In this document: piece after piece, positions 5,803-11,266 of the stretch | How positions within the stretch are numbered: position 1 is the stretch's first letter | How the letters are laid out: each line of letters opens with the position of its first letter | NCBI GenBank assembly: GCA_051005235.1 | Contig: JBPCJO010000006.1 | Span: forward strand, 1 to 11,943 | Source of the DNA: JALQXV01 sp051005235 | GTDB taxonomy: Bacteria > Patescibacteriota > Saccharimonadia > Saccharimonadales > 2-12-FULL-41-12 | Direction: 5' to 3' | DNA length: 11,943 nucleotides | The notes under the pieces: generated by a model | The model's input: only the letters and a program-made list of their open reading frames with translations | What the model was told of the DNA's origin: nothing | Database searches by the model: none | Translations under genes and position numbers: made by a program

Positions 5803-6621
5803 ATGACTATAAAGAGAAATTACCTCAGCACAAAAAACATTCTGTTGGCAGTATTTTGCCTGTTGAGTGTGGTGCTGTGCGTCCAGGCGTTTAGCGGCCA
5901 CGCCTATGCCGCAGTTAAAAACGAGGCGCAGATTGCCGCGGCAGCCAAAGCCAAATGTGGCGGCGGCGAAGCCGTCGTCCCGCTAAACTGCAGAAAAGGC
6001 TACAAGCTTGGTTATGCCAGCGGTAGCGATGTTGGGGATAAGTGTGATGGTGGCTCCAATGCTGCCCAAGATGCTTGTAAAAAAGGCTATGACTATGGGC
6101 AGAAGCAACGTACTCTCGATGGGCCGCTCAGTGGCGGCGGTCCGAATGGCGACGGTAGTCCTCCCGGTGGGGGTTCTGGCGCCGACGCCGCCGGTGGCAG
6201 CCCAGATGCCCCCGAAGCGTACCTGACGCCCCGCAATGCCAGCGAAGATGGCGGCCAATGTGGTAATTCTCAGGCTGGCGGCGAGGTTAAGACCCGCTTT
6301 AACTTTGGCTGTATCGGCAACGATGGCCCGGCAAACATGGGGGCCATCGAAGATATGACCTACGCCTTTATTCGCTTCCTCTCGTACGGTGTTGGGATTA
6401 TCATTGTGTTCTCTATTATTATGTCGGGTATTCAGTACTCGGCGTCGGAGGGTAATGCCGAGGCCACCCAGGCTGCCAAAGGCCGGATCCAGAATGCTGT
6501 CGTCGGCCTGTTCTTTTACCTGTTCTCGTTCGCGCTGGTGCAGTTCCTGGTGCCAGGCGGAGTATTTTCTGCCACTATTATTGTTCCCGACATGATAATT
6601 AATAACCTTAGGATCGAATAA
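5803..6621 (+). CDS. Large pilin-like T4SS protein with Cys-repeat ectodomain (pilin 1)
   Basis: 272 aa. Signal peptide about 1-36 (cleavage after AYA). The mature N-terminus carries two copies of a C-x10-C-[RK]-K-G-Y motif (C52/C63 with CRKGYKLGY; C81/C92 with CKKGYDYGQ), then a Gly/Pro-rich flexible linker (~107-140), two more Cys (153, 170), and a C-terminal two-helix membrane domain (about 188-210 and 232-251, followed by another hydrophobic stretch). The C-terminal half resembles the two-helix T4SS pilin (TrbC/VirB2-like) domain of the next genes but is more divergent (SGIQYSASEGNAEATQAAK takes the place of GGFKxxTSGGD). Six Cys in the exported part suggest disulfides. It is first in the operon, and the next gene begins 3 bases after its stop. 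No Shine-Dalgarno precedes the ATG. A tip or anchor subunit is a guess. Confidence 0.75.
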   Translation: MTIKRNYLSTKNILLAVFCLLSVVLCVQAFSGHAYAAVKNEAQIAAAAKAKCGGGEAVVPLNCRKGYKLGYASGSDVGDKCDGGSNAAQDACKKGYDYGQKQRTLDGPLSGGGPNGDGSPPGGGSGADAAGGSPDAPEAYLTPRNASEDGGQCGNSQAGGEVKTRFNFGCIGNDGPANMGAIEDMTYAFIRFLSYGVGIIIVFSIIMSGIQYSASEGNAEATQAAKGRIQNAVVGLFFYLFSFALVQFLVPGGVFSATIIVPDMIINNLRIE

Positions 6622-6624
6622 TTC

Positions 6625-7311
6625 ATGATTACACTTAGCCTAAAAACAAAAATCTTGGCTGCTAGCCTACTTTTTGTGGGTGTCATTGGTTTTGGGTTGG
6701 GTGCTCCGACGCCTGCCAGTGCTGCGCTTAAAACCAACGCTCAAGTCGAGGACGCTGCCAGGGCAAACTGTACAAGCGGTAATAGCGACCAAAAGTCAGC
6801 CTGCCGTAACGGTTTTCGCCACGGCTATGGGCTTAACGCTGAGACCAAACAGCAAGCCTGCGAAGAAAACCCAAACAACTATAATATCGACGAAAAAGTG
6901 AGCTGTAGAAAAGGTTACGATGCTGGTAAAGCTGCCAGGGCTGCCGATGAACCGGCTGCCGCAGCTGGCCCCTCCGCACCGGGTACTGCTAACGCCTGTA
7001 ATACCAGCTTTTTCGGCTTCCCTAAATGGGATAAATACCTCGAGAAAGTCGAGACCTGCGCCCCTAAACTCAATAGTCTCGGCGATATCTGGCTTATATT
7101 ACTGGCAATTATTGAGCTGCTCTTGAGGGTTGCCATTTTAGTGGCAATTGCCTTTGTTATGATCGGCGGTTTTAAATATATTACATCGCAAGCCAACCCC
7201 GAAAAAACCACCAGGGCTAAAAACACCGTTATCGATGGTTTGGTCGGATTAGTTATTGCGATAATTGCTACCGCGGTTGTAAGCTTTATCGCAGGAAGGT
7301 TTCAAGGATGA
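6625..7311 (+). CDS. Large pilin-like T4SS protein with Cys-repeat ectodomain (pilin 2)
   Basis: 228 aa. Signal peptide 1-33 (cleavage after ASA). The ectodomain repeats the motif of the preceding protein: C49/C60 with CRNGFRHGY and C79/C94 with CRKGYDAGK. An Ala/Pro linker (~108-123) and Cys 125 and 144 follow. The two membrane helices (~153-182 and 203-224) flank the pilin-type loop GGFKYITSQANPEKTTRAKN, so this half is a clearer T4SS-pilin domain than that of the first gene. The two large proteins are diverged paralogues: the same mature start pattern (ALKTNAQ versus AVKNEAQ), Cys motif, linker and helix pair. It starts 3 bases after the upstream stop and overlaps the next start by ATGA, so it belongs to the same transcript. 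The exported Cys-repeat part may be a surface or peptidoglycan-contacting module; no function is known to me. Confidence 0.78.
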   Translation: MITLSLKTKILAASLLFVGVIGFGLGAPTPASAALKTNAQVEDAARANCTSGNSDQKSACRNGFRHGYGLNAETKQQACEENPNNYNIDEKVSCRKGYDAGKAARAADEPAAAAGPSAPGTANACNTSFFGFPKWDKYLEKVETCAPKLNSLGDIWLILLAIIELLLRVAILVAIAFVMIGGFKYITSQANPEKTTRAKNTVIDGLVGLVIAIIATAVVSFIAGRFQG

Positions 7312-7640
7312 TTACATTACTAACGTCACTATTCGGGCAGGTCCAACAGCGCACCAATTGCGCGTCAGACAAGGCTGGCTCTAAGTGCCTCAGCGTGCTG
7401 CCCGAAGTCACAGCTAACGAAGAGCAGCTTAAAAACGGCCTGACCATCGTGTTTGGGGTGCTCGGCGCACTAGCTGTGCTGGTGATAGTGCTGGGTGCGA
7501 TTAACTACATTACCGCCGACGGCAACCCAGAGGGCATCTCCAAAGCCAAAAAAACCATTATTTACGCGCTCATCGGGCTAATGATCGCCCTCAGCGCCGA
7601 AGTCCTTGTCTTAACCCTCATCGGAAAGGTCAGCTCATGA
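7308..7640 (+). CDS. T4SS pilin-like protein lacking a classical signal peptide (pilin 3)
   Basis: 110 aa. Two membrane helices (~43-65 and 83-105) flank the loop INYITADGNPEGISKAKK, the T4SS pilin (TrbC/VirB2-like) pattern. Unlike all its paralogues it has no long hydrophobic signal peptide; only a short MITLLTSLFGQ precedes the Cys pair C18/C27. The polar residue that is Gln in the second helix of other members (ALAQ) is Ser-Ala-Glu here. Start and stop overlap both neighbours by ATGA, so it is translationally coupled in the operon, with an AAGG element shortly upstream of the ATG. It may insert without signal cleavage, with its short Cys-containing N-terminus outside. The start cannot be moved to gain a signal peptide without entering the previous gene's coding sequence. 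Confidence 0.75.
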   Translation: MITLLTSLFGQVQQRTNCASDKAGSKCLSVLPEVTANEEQLKNGLTIVFGVLGALAVLVIVLGAINYITADGNPEGISKAKKTIIYALIGLMIALSAEVLVLTLIGKVSS

Positions 7641-8050
7641 TCAAACGCGCAATTATTTTACTATCTTTATTGGTGGCTCCCCTACTGCTTACCGCCCCCG
7701 CCACCGTTTGGGCGGTCGATGTATTTAAGCCGTGTGACACTTCTAAAGCAGCCAACAAAGGAGCTGTCTGTGAAGACAAACGTACTACCGAAGATGCCAA
7801 GGGTGACACTAACAATCCCCTGTTTGGTTCCAAAGGGATTTTGACTCAAATTATCAACATCTTGTCGATCATCATTGGTATTGTCGCAATAATCATCATA
7901 ATTTTGGCTGGACTTAAATTTGTTACCTCTGGCAGCAACCCGCAAGATATCACCCAGGCCCGGGAGCGCGTTATCTATGCTGCTGTTGGACTGATGGTCG
8001 CGGCGTTGGCGCAAGTCCTTGTAAGGTTTATAATAGGAAAAGTAGGATAA
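7637..8050 (+). CDS. T4SS pilin (TrbC/VirB2-like) (pilin 4)
   Basis: 137 aa. Signal peptide 1-26 (cleavage after VWA). The mature chain has a Cys pair C33/C45, a hydrophilic stretch to about residue 70, helix one (~71-93), the loop GLKFVTSGSNPQDITQARER and helix two (~112-133) with the shared ALAQ. VirB2/TrbC-type pilins are made as membrane proteins with two helices and are assembled by the T4SS into a filament. Length and layout are normal for this family. The ATG overlaps the upstream stop (ATGA), and the next gene starts 3 bases after the TAA. The SNPQD turn is closer to the NPE turn of the second and third pilins than to the GGDS turn of the last three, so it sits between the two subgroups. 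Confidence 0.82.
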   Translation: MIKRAIILLSLLVAPLLLTAPATVWAVDVFKPCDTSKAANKGAVCEDKRTTEDAKGDTNNPLFGSKGILTQIINILSIIIGIVAIIIIILAGLKFVTSGSNPQDITQARERVIYAAVGLMVAALAQVLVRFIIGKVG

Positions 8051-8053
8051 AAT

Positions 8054-8449
8054 ATGCGTAAAACAAATATCATCATCTCAGCCTTTATCGCCCTGTTTGT
8101 AACGGTTAGCGTTGCCGCGCCAGCCCACGCCCTTTTTGGCGGCGCCCGTAAAGAGGTCTGTAAAGGCGCTAACCTTGACAGCACCGACGGCGCCTGTAAA
8201 TCCGATGAGGCCGCCAACAGTGTAGAAAAGACCATTGCCAACGTCGTTAACTTGCTGTCGATCATTGTAGGCATCGCGGCGGTAATCCTAATTATCGTCA
8301 ACGGGCTTAAACTAGTAACCTCCGGTGGCGACTCAAATAGTATTAGTGCGGCTCGCAATGGCATAATTTATGCCATAGTCGGCTTAATAATCGTCGCCCT
8401 GGCTCAGGTAATCGTTCGTTTTGTACTGTCAAAGGCGACGCCAGCATGA
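8054..8449 (+). CDS. T4SS pilin (TrbC/VirB2-like) (pilin 5)
   Basis: 131 aa. Signal peptide 1-26 (cleavage after AHA). The short ectodomain holds C36 and C48, helix one is ~61-83 (NLLSIIVGIAAVILIIVNG), the loop is LKLVTSGGDSNSISAARN, and helix two (~103-124) contains VALAQVIVRFV. This belongs to the GGDS subgroup with the next two pilins. An Asn (N83) in helix one replaces the first Gly of the usual GGFK. The gene lies 3 bases after the previous stop and overlaps the next ATG by 4 bases. It may be a structural or minor subunit of the secretion filament; which of the paralogues is the major pilin cannot be told from sequence. Confidence 0.82.
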   Translation: MRKTNIIISAFIALFVTVSVAAPAHALFGGARKEVCKGANLDSTDGACKSDEAANSVEKTIANVVNLLSIIVGIAAVILIIVNGLKLVTSGGDSNSISAARNGIIYAIVGLIIVALAQVIVRFVLSKATPA

Positions 8450-8856
8450 AAAAACTTCTACTGCTATTTGCCTTGTGCCTCACGTTTAGCGCAGTGAGTT
8501 ACGCCGATGTGTCGGCTGCCAGCAACGACACTCTTCGTCAAAACGCTTGCAGCGGCGGCGAAATCGATTTAAGCGGCAAAGCAGGCTGTAAAGAGGCCGA
8601 CTCAGAGAGGCCAACCAAGTCCCTTAATAACTTAGTTGCCCAGATTATTAACGTACTCAGTATTATTGTCGGCGTGGTTGCAGTCATTATGGTAATTATC
8701 GGTGGCTTTAAGTTTGTCACCTCTGGCGGCGATAGTGGCAAAGTAGCCTCCGCCAGAAACAACGTCCTGTTTGCGATTATCGGCCTGGTTATTGTGGCTT
8801 TGGCACAGTTCTTGATTCGCTTTGTAACCGGTAAGGCTACGTCAGGCAGTGCGTAA
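8446..8856 (+). CDS. T4SS pilin (TrbC/VirB2-like) (pilin 6)
   Basis: 136 aa. Signal peptide about 1-20 (cleavage after SYA, with A24 as an alternative). C35 and C48 precede helix one (~65-87, IINVLSIIVGVVAVIMVIIG), the loop GGFKFVTSGGDSGKVASARN, and helix two (~107-126, ending QFLIRFVTGKAT). Its C-terminal 25 residues are almost the same as in the seventh pilin, which suggests a recent duplication. It is the last member of the close-packed six-gene run: an 86-base gap with a promoter follows. No terminator is obvious in that gap, so the upstream transcript may continue into the seventh pilin. Confidence 0.83.
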   Translation: MKKLLLLFALCLTFSAVSYADVSAASNDTLRQNACSGGEIDLSGKAGCKEADSERPTKSLNNLVAQIINVLSIIVGVVAVIMVIIGGFKFVTSGGDSGKVASARNNVLFAIIGLVIVALAQFLIRFVTGKATSGSA

Positions 8857-8871
8857 AAATATGATTAGCGC

Positions 8872-8901
8872 TTGTCAAACCATGTAAGTATATGCTATAA
8901 A
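8872..8901 (+). promoter_or_regulatory. Promoter of the seventh pilin gene
   Basis: TTGTCA (8872-8877), an 18-base spacer, TGC extended element and TATAAA (8896-8901). The start near 8908 gives a leader of about 35 nt with a GAAGG ribosome site at about 8929-8933, better than any other ribosome site in the array. Confidence 0.65.
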
Positions 8902-8942
8902 TCAAGCATAAGAATATTCAATATAAAGAAGGTAACGAACAT

Positions 8943-9401
8943 ATGTTAAAAACAATAAAAACTCTAATAGTAGCCTCGTTTGTAGCGGTAATAGCAGCCC
9001 CAGTTGCGGTGCCAGTGCTGGTGCATGCCCAAGGTGAATCTAGCGCCCAAAAATTGCTTTGTAAAAGCCAAGACAAGAGCAACACTAGCGAGTATATACC
9101 TAGTGCCACCGGTAATTCTGCAGCAGACGGAAACTGTTCCGAGGTTGACAATGCCGGCGCCGAAAAATTAAATCAATTCATCTCTCAGGTAGTTAATGTA
9201 ATATCACTGATTGTCGGTATTGCCGCCGTCATCATGATCATCATCGGTGGCTTTAAGTACATTACTTCTGGTGGTGACTCTGGTGCGGTAACCGGTGCCA
9301 AAAACACCATTCTCTACGCCATTATTGGTTTGGTAATCGTCGCCCTGGCTCAGTTCATCGTCCGCTTTGTAACCGGTAAAGCTACCACCGGTACTTCATA
9401 A
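8943..9401 (+). CDS. T4SS pilin with its own promoter; candidate major pilin (pilin 7)
   Basis: 152 aa. Signal peptide 1-29 (cleavage after VHA). The mature N-terminal segment is longer than in the other small pilins, with the Cys pair C40/C65 spaced 25 apart. Helix one is ~81-103 (VINVISLIVGIAAVIMIIIG-like), the loop GGFKYITSGGDSGAVTGAKN, and helix two ~122-143 (GLVIVALAQFIVRFV). Dedicated extended -10 promoter, a recognisable ribosome site and a strong terminator right after it point to higher or independent expression, as expected of the major filament subunit; this is inference from regulation signals only. It is closest to the sixth pilin in sequence. Confidence 0.85.
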   Translation: MLKTIKTLIVASFVAVIAAPVAVPVLVHAQGESSAQKLLCKSQDKSNTSEYIPSATGNSAADGNCSEVDNAGAEKLNQFISQVVNVISLIVGIAAVIMIIIGGFKYITSGGDSGAVTGAKNTILYAIIGLVIVALAQFIVRFVTGKATTGTS

Positions 9402-9425
9402 AAACGACGCTTAACCTGTAATTTT

Positions 9426-9461
9426 CTAAAAAATACCGCTCTCACCAGCGGTATTTTTTAG
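9426..9461. terminator. Bidirectional intrinsic terminator after the pilin array
   Basis: A perfect 15-bp stem (9426-9440 with 9447-9461) around a 6-base loop CTCACC. The core ATACCGCT/AGCGGTAT is flanked by A6 on the left and T6 on the right, so it can work in both directions. It separates the pilins from the toxin-antitoxin module. Confidence 0.85.
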
Positions 9462-9484
9462 TTTATACAGCATTTACAATAATC

Positions 9485-9517
9485 TGACTAGACTAGACCT
9501 AGTCAATATGCTATACT
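9485..9517 (+). promoter_or_regulatory. Promoter and operator of the Phd/PIN module
   Basis: TGACTAG (9485-9491) and CTAGTCA (9499-9505) form a perfect 7-bp inverted repeat with a 7-base spacer, directly before an extended -10 TGC-TATACT (9509-9517). Such a repeat over the -35 region is typical of antitoxin autoregulation. The predicted start near 9524 leaves almost no leader before the ATG at 9527. Confidence 0.6.
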
Positions 9518-9526
9518 ACAGGCATT

Positions 9527-9787
9527 ATGAAGACAGTCAATATTTACGAAGCCAAGACAAACCTCAGCAAACTGCTCGAGCGTGTCCAAAATGGCGAAGA
9601 GATTGTTATTGCCAAAGCCGGTAAGCCAATCGCCAGCCTTAACCCTTACAACGAGCAGACTGCACCGCAACTTGGCATCTGGCAAAGTAATCCTGAAGTT
9701 ATGATTCCCGATGACTTCGATGACATGGATCCCGAGATAATGAGTCTGTTCTTAGACGGCCAGCTATTCCCAGACGGTAAGGTATAA
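9527..9787 (+). CDS. Phd/YefM-family antitoxin
   Basis: 86 aa. The N-terminal MKTVNIYEAKTNLSKLLERV and GEEIVIAKAGKPIASLNP (residues 23-40) are the classic Phd/YefM DNA-binding domain. The acidic C-terminal tail (PDDFDDMDPEIMSLFLDG, ~61-78) is the usual toxin-wrapping region. It should neutralise the PIN toxin encoded downstream and repress its own promoter through the inverted repeat at 9485-9505. The distance to the toxin gene is 159 bases instead of the usual overlap or few bases, because a long palindrome lies between. The full-length domain and intact frame argue for a working antitoxin. The -10 to ATG spacing makes the transcript nearly leaderless. Confidence 0.9.
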   Translation: MKTVNIYEAKTNLSKLLERVQNGEEIVIAKAGKPIASLNPYNEQTAPQLGIWQSNPEVMIPDDFDDMDPEIMSLFLDGQLFPDGKV

Positions 9788-9793
9788 GTTGTA

Positions 9794-9955
9794 TGAACCC
9801 ATTTCACATCTCCTTTCCGCTTCAACCCACCTTGGCGGCACCAGCTGCCCGTTTTATTCGTCAGTGTACCTACAGGTACACTTTCTCACAACAACGAACA
9901 CCTGGCACTCACCAAGCTGACTTTCACTTACGAAAGGAGATGTGAAATGGGTTCA
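9794..9955. repeat. ~160-bp palindromic element between antitoxin and toxin
   Basis: Perfect 24-bp terminal inverted repeats: 9794-9817 and 9932-9955. Inside, an imperfect second tier (CTTGGCGGCACCAGCTG against the reverse complement of 9905-9920 or so) and a perfect 9-bp inner repeat AGTGTACCT/AGGTACACT (9863-9871, 9874-9882) make almost the whole unit self-complementary. It resembles a non-autonomous MITE-like or REP-like element. The right arm contains the toxin's AAAGGAG ribosome site (9933-9939) and its start codon, so in a transcript reading from the antitoxin these would be paired with the left arm. A frame of 50 codons (9793-9945) runs through it. No exact flanking target duplication is seen; TTGTA on the left and ATGTA on the right match at 4 of 5 bases. 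Confidence 0.85.
9933..9949 (+). promoter_or_regulatory. Ribosome site and start of the PIN toxin inside the palindrome
   Basis: AAAGGAG (9933-9939) lies 7 bases before the ATG at 9947, ideal spacing and rare in this window. The alternative ATG at 9956 is 16 bases away, so 9947 is preferred. Confidence 0.65.
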
Positions 9956-10330
9956 ATGTATTTGCTAGATACTCATGTAGTGTTATGGGCACTTAAATAC
10001 CCTGAGCGGCTAGGGCCAAAAACACTAAATATTATTAAAAATGAACCGCACTTTATCTCTGTGGTATCAGTATGGGAAATTACCATTAAAGCCCGGGCTG
10101 GCAAGCTACGTGTACCTCAGCCGTATAAAGATGTCATTACCCTATTAGGTAGTAAAACATTGCCAATCACGCTTGAGCATGTTCATCAGCTAAGCGACAT
10201 CAAGTTGCCACACAATGATCCGTTTGACGCCATGCTGATTGCTCAGGTCAAGTCAGAAAGGCTGACGCTTATTACCAGCGACCGCCTGTTGCTAGATAGC
10301 CCCTACTCGGTCCGTATGGCGTCTTTGTAG
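9947..10330 (+). CDS. VapC-like PIN-domain toxin
   Basis: 127 aa. PIN-fold residues are visible: D8 in LLDTHV, E44 in SVWEI, D91/D94 in HNDPFDAMLIA and D112 in ITSDRLL. The LLDTHVVLW start and NDPFDAMLIAQ motif place it in the PIN subgroup that pairs with Phd/YefM-type antitoxins. The expected activity is metal-dependent RNA cleavage that arrests growth. Relatives begin at MYLLDTH (ATG 9956); here the palindrome supplies an upstream ATG with a good ribosome site, adding Met-Gly-Ser. This suggests the element was inserted exactly at the toxin start and now controls its translation; that is inference. The coding sequence is otherwise full length with all catalytic residues. Confidence 0.88.
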   Translation: MGSMYLLDTHVVLWALKYPERLGPKTLNIIKNEPHFISVVSVWEITIKARAGKLRVPQPYKDVITLLGSKTLPITLEHVHQLSDIKLPHNDPFDAMLIAQVKSERLTLITSDRLLLDSPYSVRMASL

Positions 10331-10450
10331 CAAAGCACATACGTCTTCTACTAGCGTAGCGCCCCGAGTATGCTCGAGTAATCGTCGGTCCAGAGCCAGA
10401 CGGCCGTTTTGCCAGAGGTGTTTGGTACATGCTTAAAGCCTACTATACTA

Positions 10451-10524
10451 ATCGTATATAATTCGTATATATCCCCTACCTCTGTCAGCTATATATACTG
10501 AGTATGCACGCGGTATATACGAAT
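10451..10524. repeat. AT-rich inverted repeat in the toxin-Hsp20 gap
   Basis: ATTCGTATATA (10461-10471) is perfectly complementary to TATATACGAAT (10514-10524), with 42 bases between. A partial direct copy ATCGTATATA lies at 10451-10460 and a further TATATATACT run at about 10491-10499. It could be a protein-binding site cluster. The rest of 10331-10601 shows only small hairpins such as AGGCT/AGCCT near 10553-10563 and no gene. Confidence 0.45.
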
Positions 10525-10601
10525 AATTTGTTAAGAAAACAAACTACATAAAGGCTCAGCCTCAACGTCCAACAATTGAGTAAAATTCACTAAAAGCTAG
10601 T

Positions 10602-11093
10602 TTACAGGACTTGAATCTTTTTAATGGTGTCTTGCTTCATTTTGGTGAAACTGACAGTTAGGACGCCGTCTTTTAGGACAGCCTCGATCTCATCTTCTTT
10701 GACAGGAACCGGCAAGGCGATGCTACGGCTGAATTCGCCCCAGTAACACTCTTGAACAAAGTAGTTTTCGACATCTTCTTCGTTACCGGCGCTCAGGGTG
10801 CCACGAACACTCAGTGTATTGTCTGAAATACTGACATCAAGATCGTGTTTGTTAACACCTGCAGTGCGGGCTTTTACAACCAGGCGCTCGCGTGTCTCAT
10901 ATACATCAACTGCTAATTGTCCGGGAACAGCATCTTCTTCGTCCCATTCGTCGGCTGCCGCCTGTTGTTGGCCAGCGGCTGCTTTGTCGTCTGTTTGTGC
11001 TTGATCAGTGGTGTTAAAGTCGTCGTCACCCAAGAAAGCTGCGGTAAGTTCATCTTCCATAAGTAGATCTTCATCGCGATTTCGTCGCGCCAT
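10602..11093 (-). CDS. Hsp20 / alpha-crystallin small heat shock protein
   Basis: 163 aa. An acidic, Gln/Ala-rich N-terminal arm (~1-57) precedes an alpha-crystallin domain (~58-150) with the VDVYETRERLVVKARTAGV and DVSISDNTLSVRG strands, YFVQECYWGEFSRSIALP and the conserved DGVLTVSF (142-149). The C-terminus IQVL provides the I-x-V type anchor used in oligomer assembly. Small heat shock proteins hold unfolding proteins without ATP. The acidic arm with little hydrophobic content is unusual for the family, whose arm tends to be hydrophobic. The start is supported by a GGAGGG ribosome site (11106-11101) 7 bases upstream. It is a single gene on the minus strand, facing away from comF. No CIRCE element is found upstream. 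Confidence 0.93.
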   Translation of the reverse strand: MARRNRDEDLLMEDELTAAFLGDDDFNTTDQAQTDDKAAAGQQQAAADEWDEEDAVPGQLAVDVYETRERLVVKARTAGVNKHDLDVSISDNTLSVRGTLSAGNEEDVENYFVQECYWGEFSRSIALPVPVKEDEIEAVLKDGVLTVSFTKMKQDTIKKIQVL

Positions 11094-11156
11094 ACTGGTA
11101 CCCTCCAGGTAGTTTTGTTAGATTGTTTAGCTCACTAGCATTTTTATCTTATAAAC

Positions 11157-11184
11157 AGTATAACCTATGCCTACTCCGGTGCAA
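11157..11184 (-). promoter_or_regulatory. Candidate promoter of the Hsp20 gene
   Basis: On the minus strand TTGCAC (11184-11179), a 16-base spacer and TATACT (11162-11157). The leader would be about 55 nt, with the strong GGAGGG site near its end. The -35 match is partial. Confidence 0.4.
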
Positions 11185-11266
11185 GCCAGTAGAATACTTA
11201 TTTACAACACAATAATTACTACAATCTGTTAATACAATGTTAATAAACACCACGTATGGTTGTTAT

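Noticed and set aside
9786..9962. Target-site duplication around the palindromic element
   Set aside because: The flanks TTGTA and ATGTA match at only 4 of 5 bases; an insertion origin is plausible but not proven.
11094..11170. CIRCE heat-shock operator before Hsp20
   Set aside because: TTAGCTCACTAGCA is only faintly similar; the TTAGCACTC-N9-GAGTGCTAA consensus is absent.
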